NCBI RefSeq assembly: GCF_039540975.1
Contig: NZ_BAABFL010000112.1
Span: 33,015-97,014 of the forward strand
DNA from: Kistimonas scapharcae
GTDB lineage: Bacteria; Pseudomonadota; Gammaproteobacteria; Pseudomonadales; Endozoicomonadaceae
Direction: 5' to 3'
DNA length: 64,000 bases
The position numbers and the translations under genes are program-made. Below the pieces are notes generated by a model. That model was given only the letters and a program-made list of their open reading frames with translations. It did not search any database and was not told where the DNA came from. Within the stretch, counting starts at the first letter, position 1; every line of letters begins with the position of its first letter. This document shows, piece by piece, positions 63,917 through 64,000 of the stretch.

Positions 63917-64000
63917 TTATTCCCTTAACTCCCGCTTAACGATCTGAAGAAGTAAGGCTAAATTGAATGAAGAGAGCGTCCCCTGTGCTCTTCAGGCAAA

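Overview
The window reads as a chromosomal segment of a marine gammaproteobacterium of the Oceanospirillales/Pseudomonadales type. The gene order leuC-leuD-leuB-asd-asd2-fimV-truA-trpF-(trpB-trpA)-accD-folC-SPOR-cvpA-purF-metZ is the arrangement I know from pseudomonads, with trpBA added. The tRNA(Pro-Arg-His-Leu)-tig cluster and the aroC-prmB-smrB group are also typical of gammaproteobacteria. An IS1634-family element, an IS30-family relic and an orphan eukaryote-association-style protein would fit a host-associated lineage such as Endozoicomonadaceae; that assignment is an inference. The sequence is a draft assembly: it holds single N characters at 16707 and 21233, each lying exactly at a repetitive sequence.

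Layout. 1-2144: 3' part of tig (trigger factor) and a five-gene tRNA operon (Pro, Arg, His, His, Leu) with a clear sigma70 promoter and a terminator, all on the minus strand. 2145-9044: folD, an iron-dependent alcohol dehydrogenase, a zinc alcohol dehydrogenase broken by a one-base frameshift, cysS, glnS and a small entericidin-type lipoprotein. 9375-16529: ppiB-lpxH, miaE, a VirK-like secreted protein, a UspE-type universal stress protein behind an ANR/FNR class II promoter, acnB and a DUF4442 hotdog protein. 16623-21233: an accessory island holding an IS end abutting an assembly gap, an orphan protein that resembles bacterial Tgl-type transglutaminases, a complete IS1634-family element with inverted repeats and a 6-bp target duplication, an IS30 transposase relic and a 23-bp tandem array at the second gap. 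21234-25640: a moxR / DUF58 / tgpA (transglutaminase) set split by an oppositely oriented SCP2-like gene. 25754-44769: the long minus-strand housekeeping cluster for methionine, purine, folate, fatty acid, tryptophan, lysine/threonine precursor and leucine synthesis, plus fimV and truA. 45000-59564: leu-linked LysR regulator, acyltransferase, PAQR/hemolysin III protein, TrkH potassium channel subunit, tmcA, aroC, prmB, smrB, rssA-like patatin, DUF4892 protein, ScsD-like thioredoxin, DUF6482 protein, glutathione peroxidase and two alpha/beta hydrolases. 59676-63916: a three-gene TRAP-type locus (lipoprotein, AdeT-like solute-binding protein, fused QM permease).

Most genes are core metabolism and translation. 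The best candidates for something undescribed are the Tgl-like orphan membrane protein in the IS-flanked island and the TRAP locus with a large extracytoplasmic insertion in its permease. Several regulatory elements are also legible: the FNR/ANR promoter, a PsrA-type operator, and a nested hairpin between purF and metZ.
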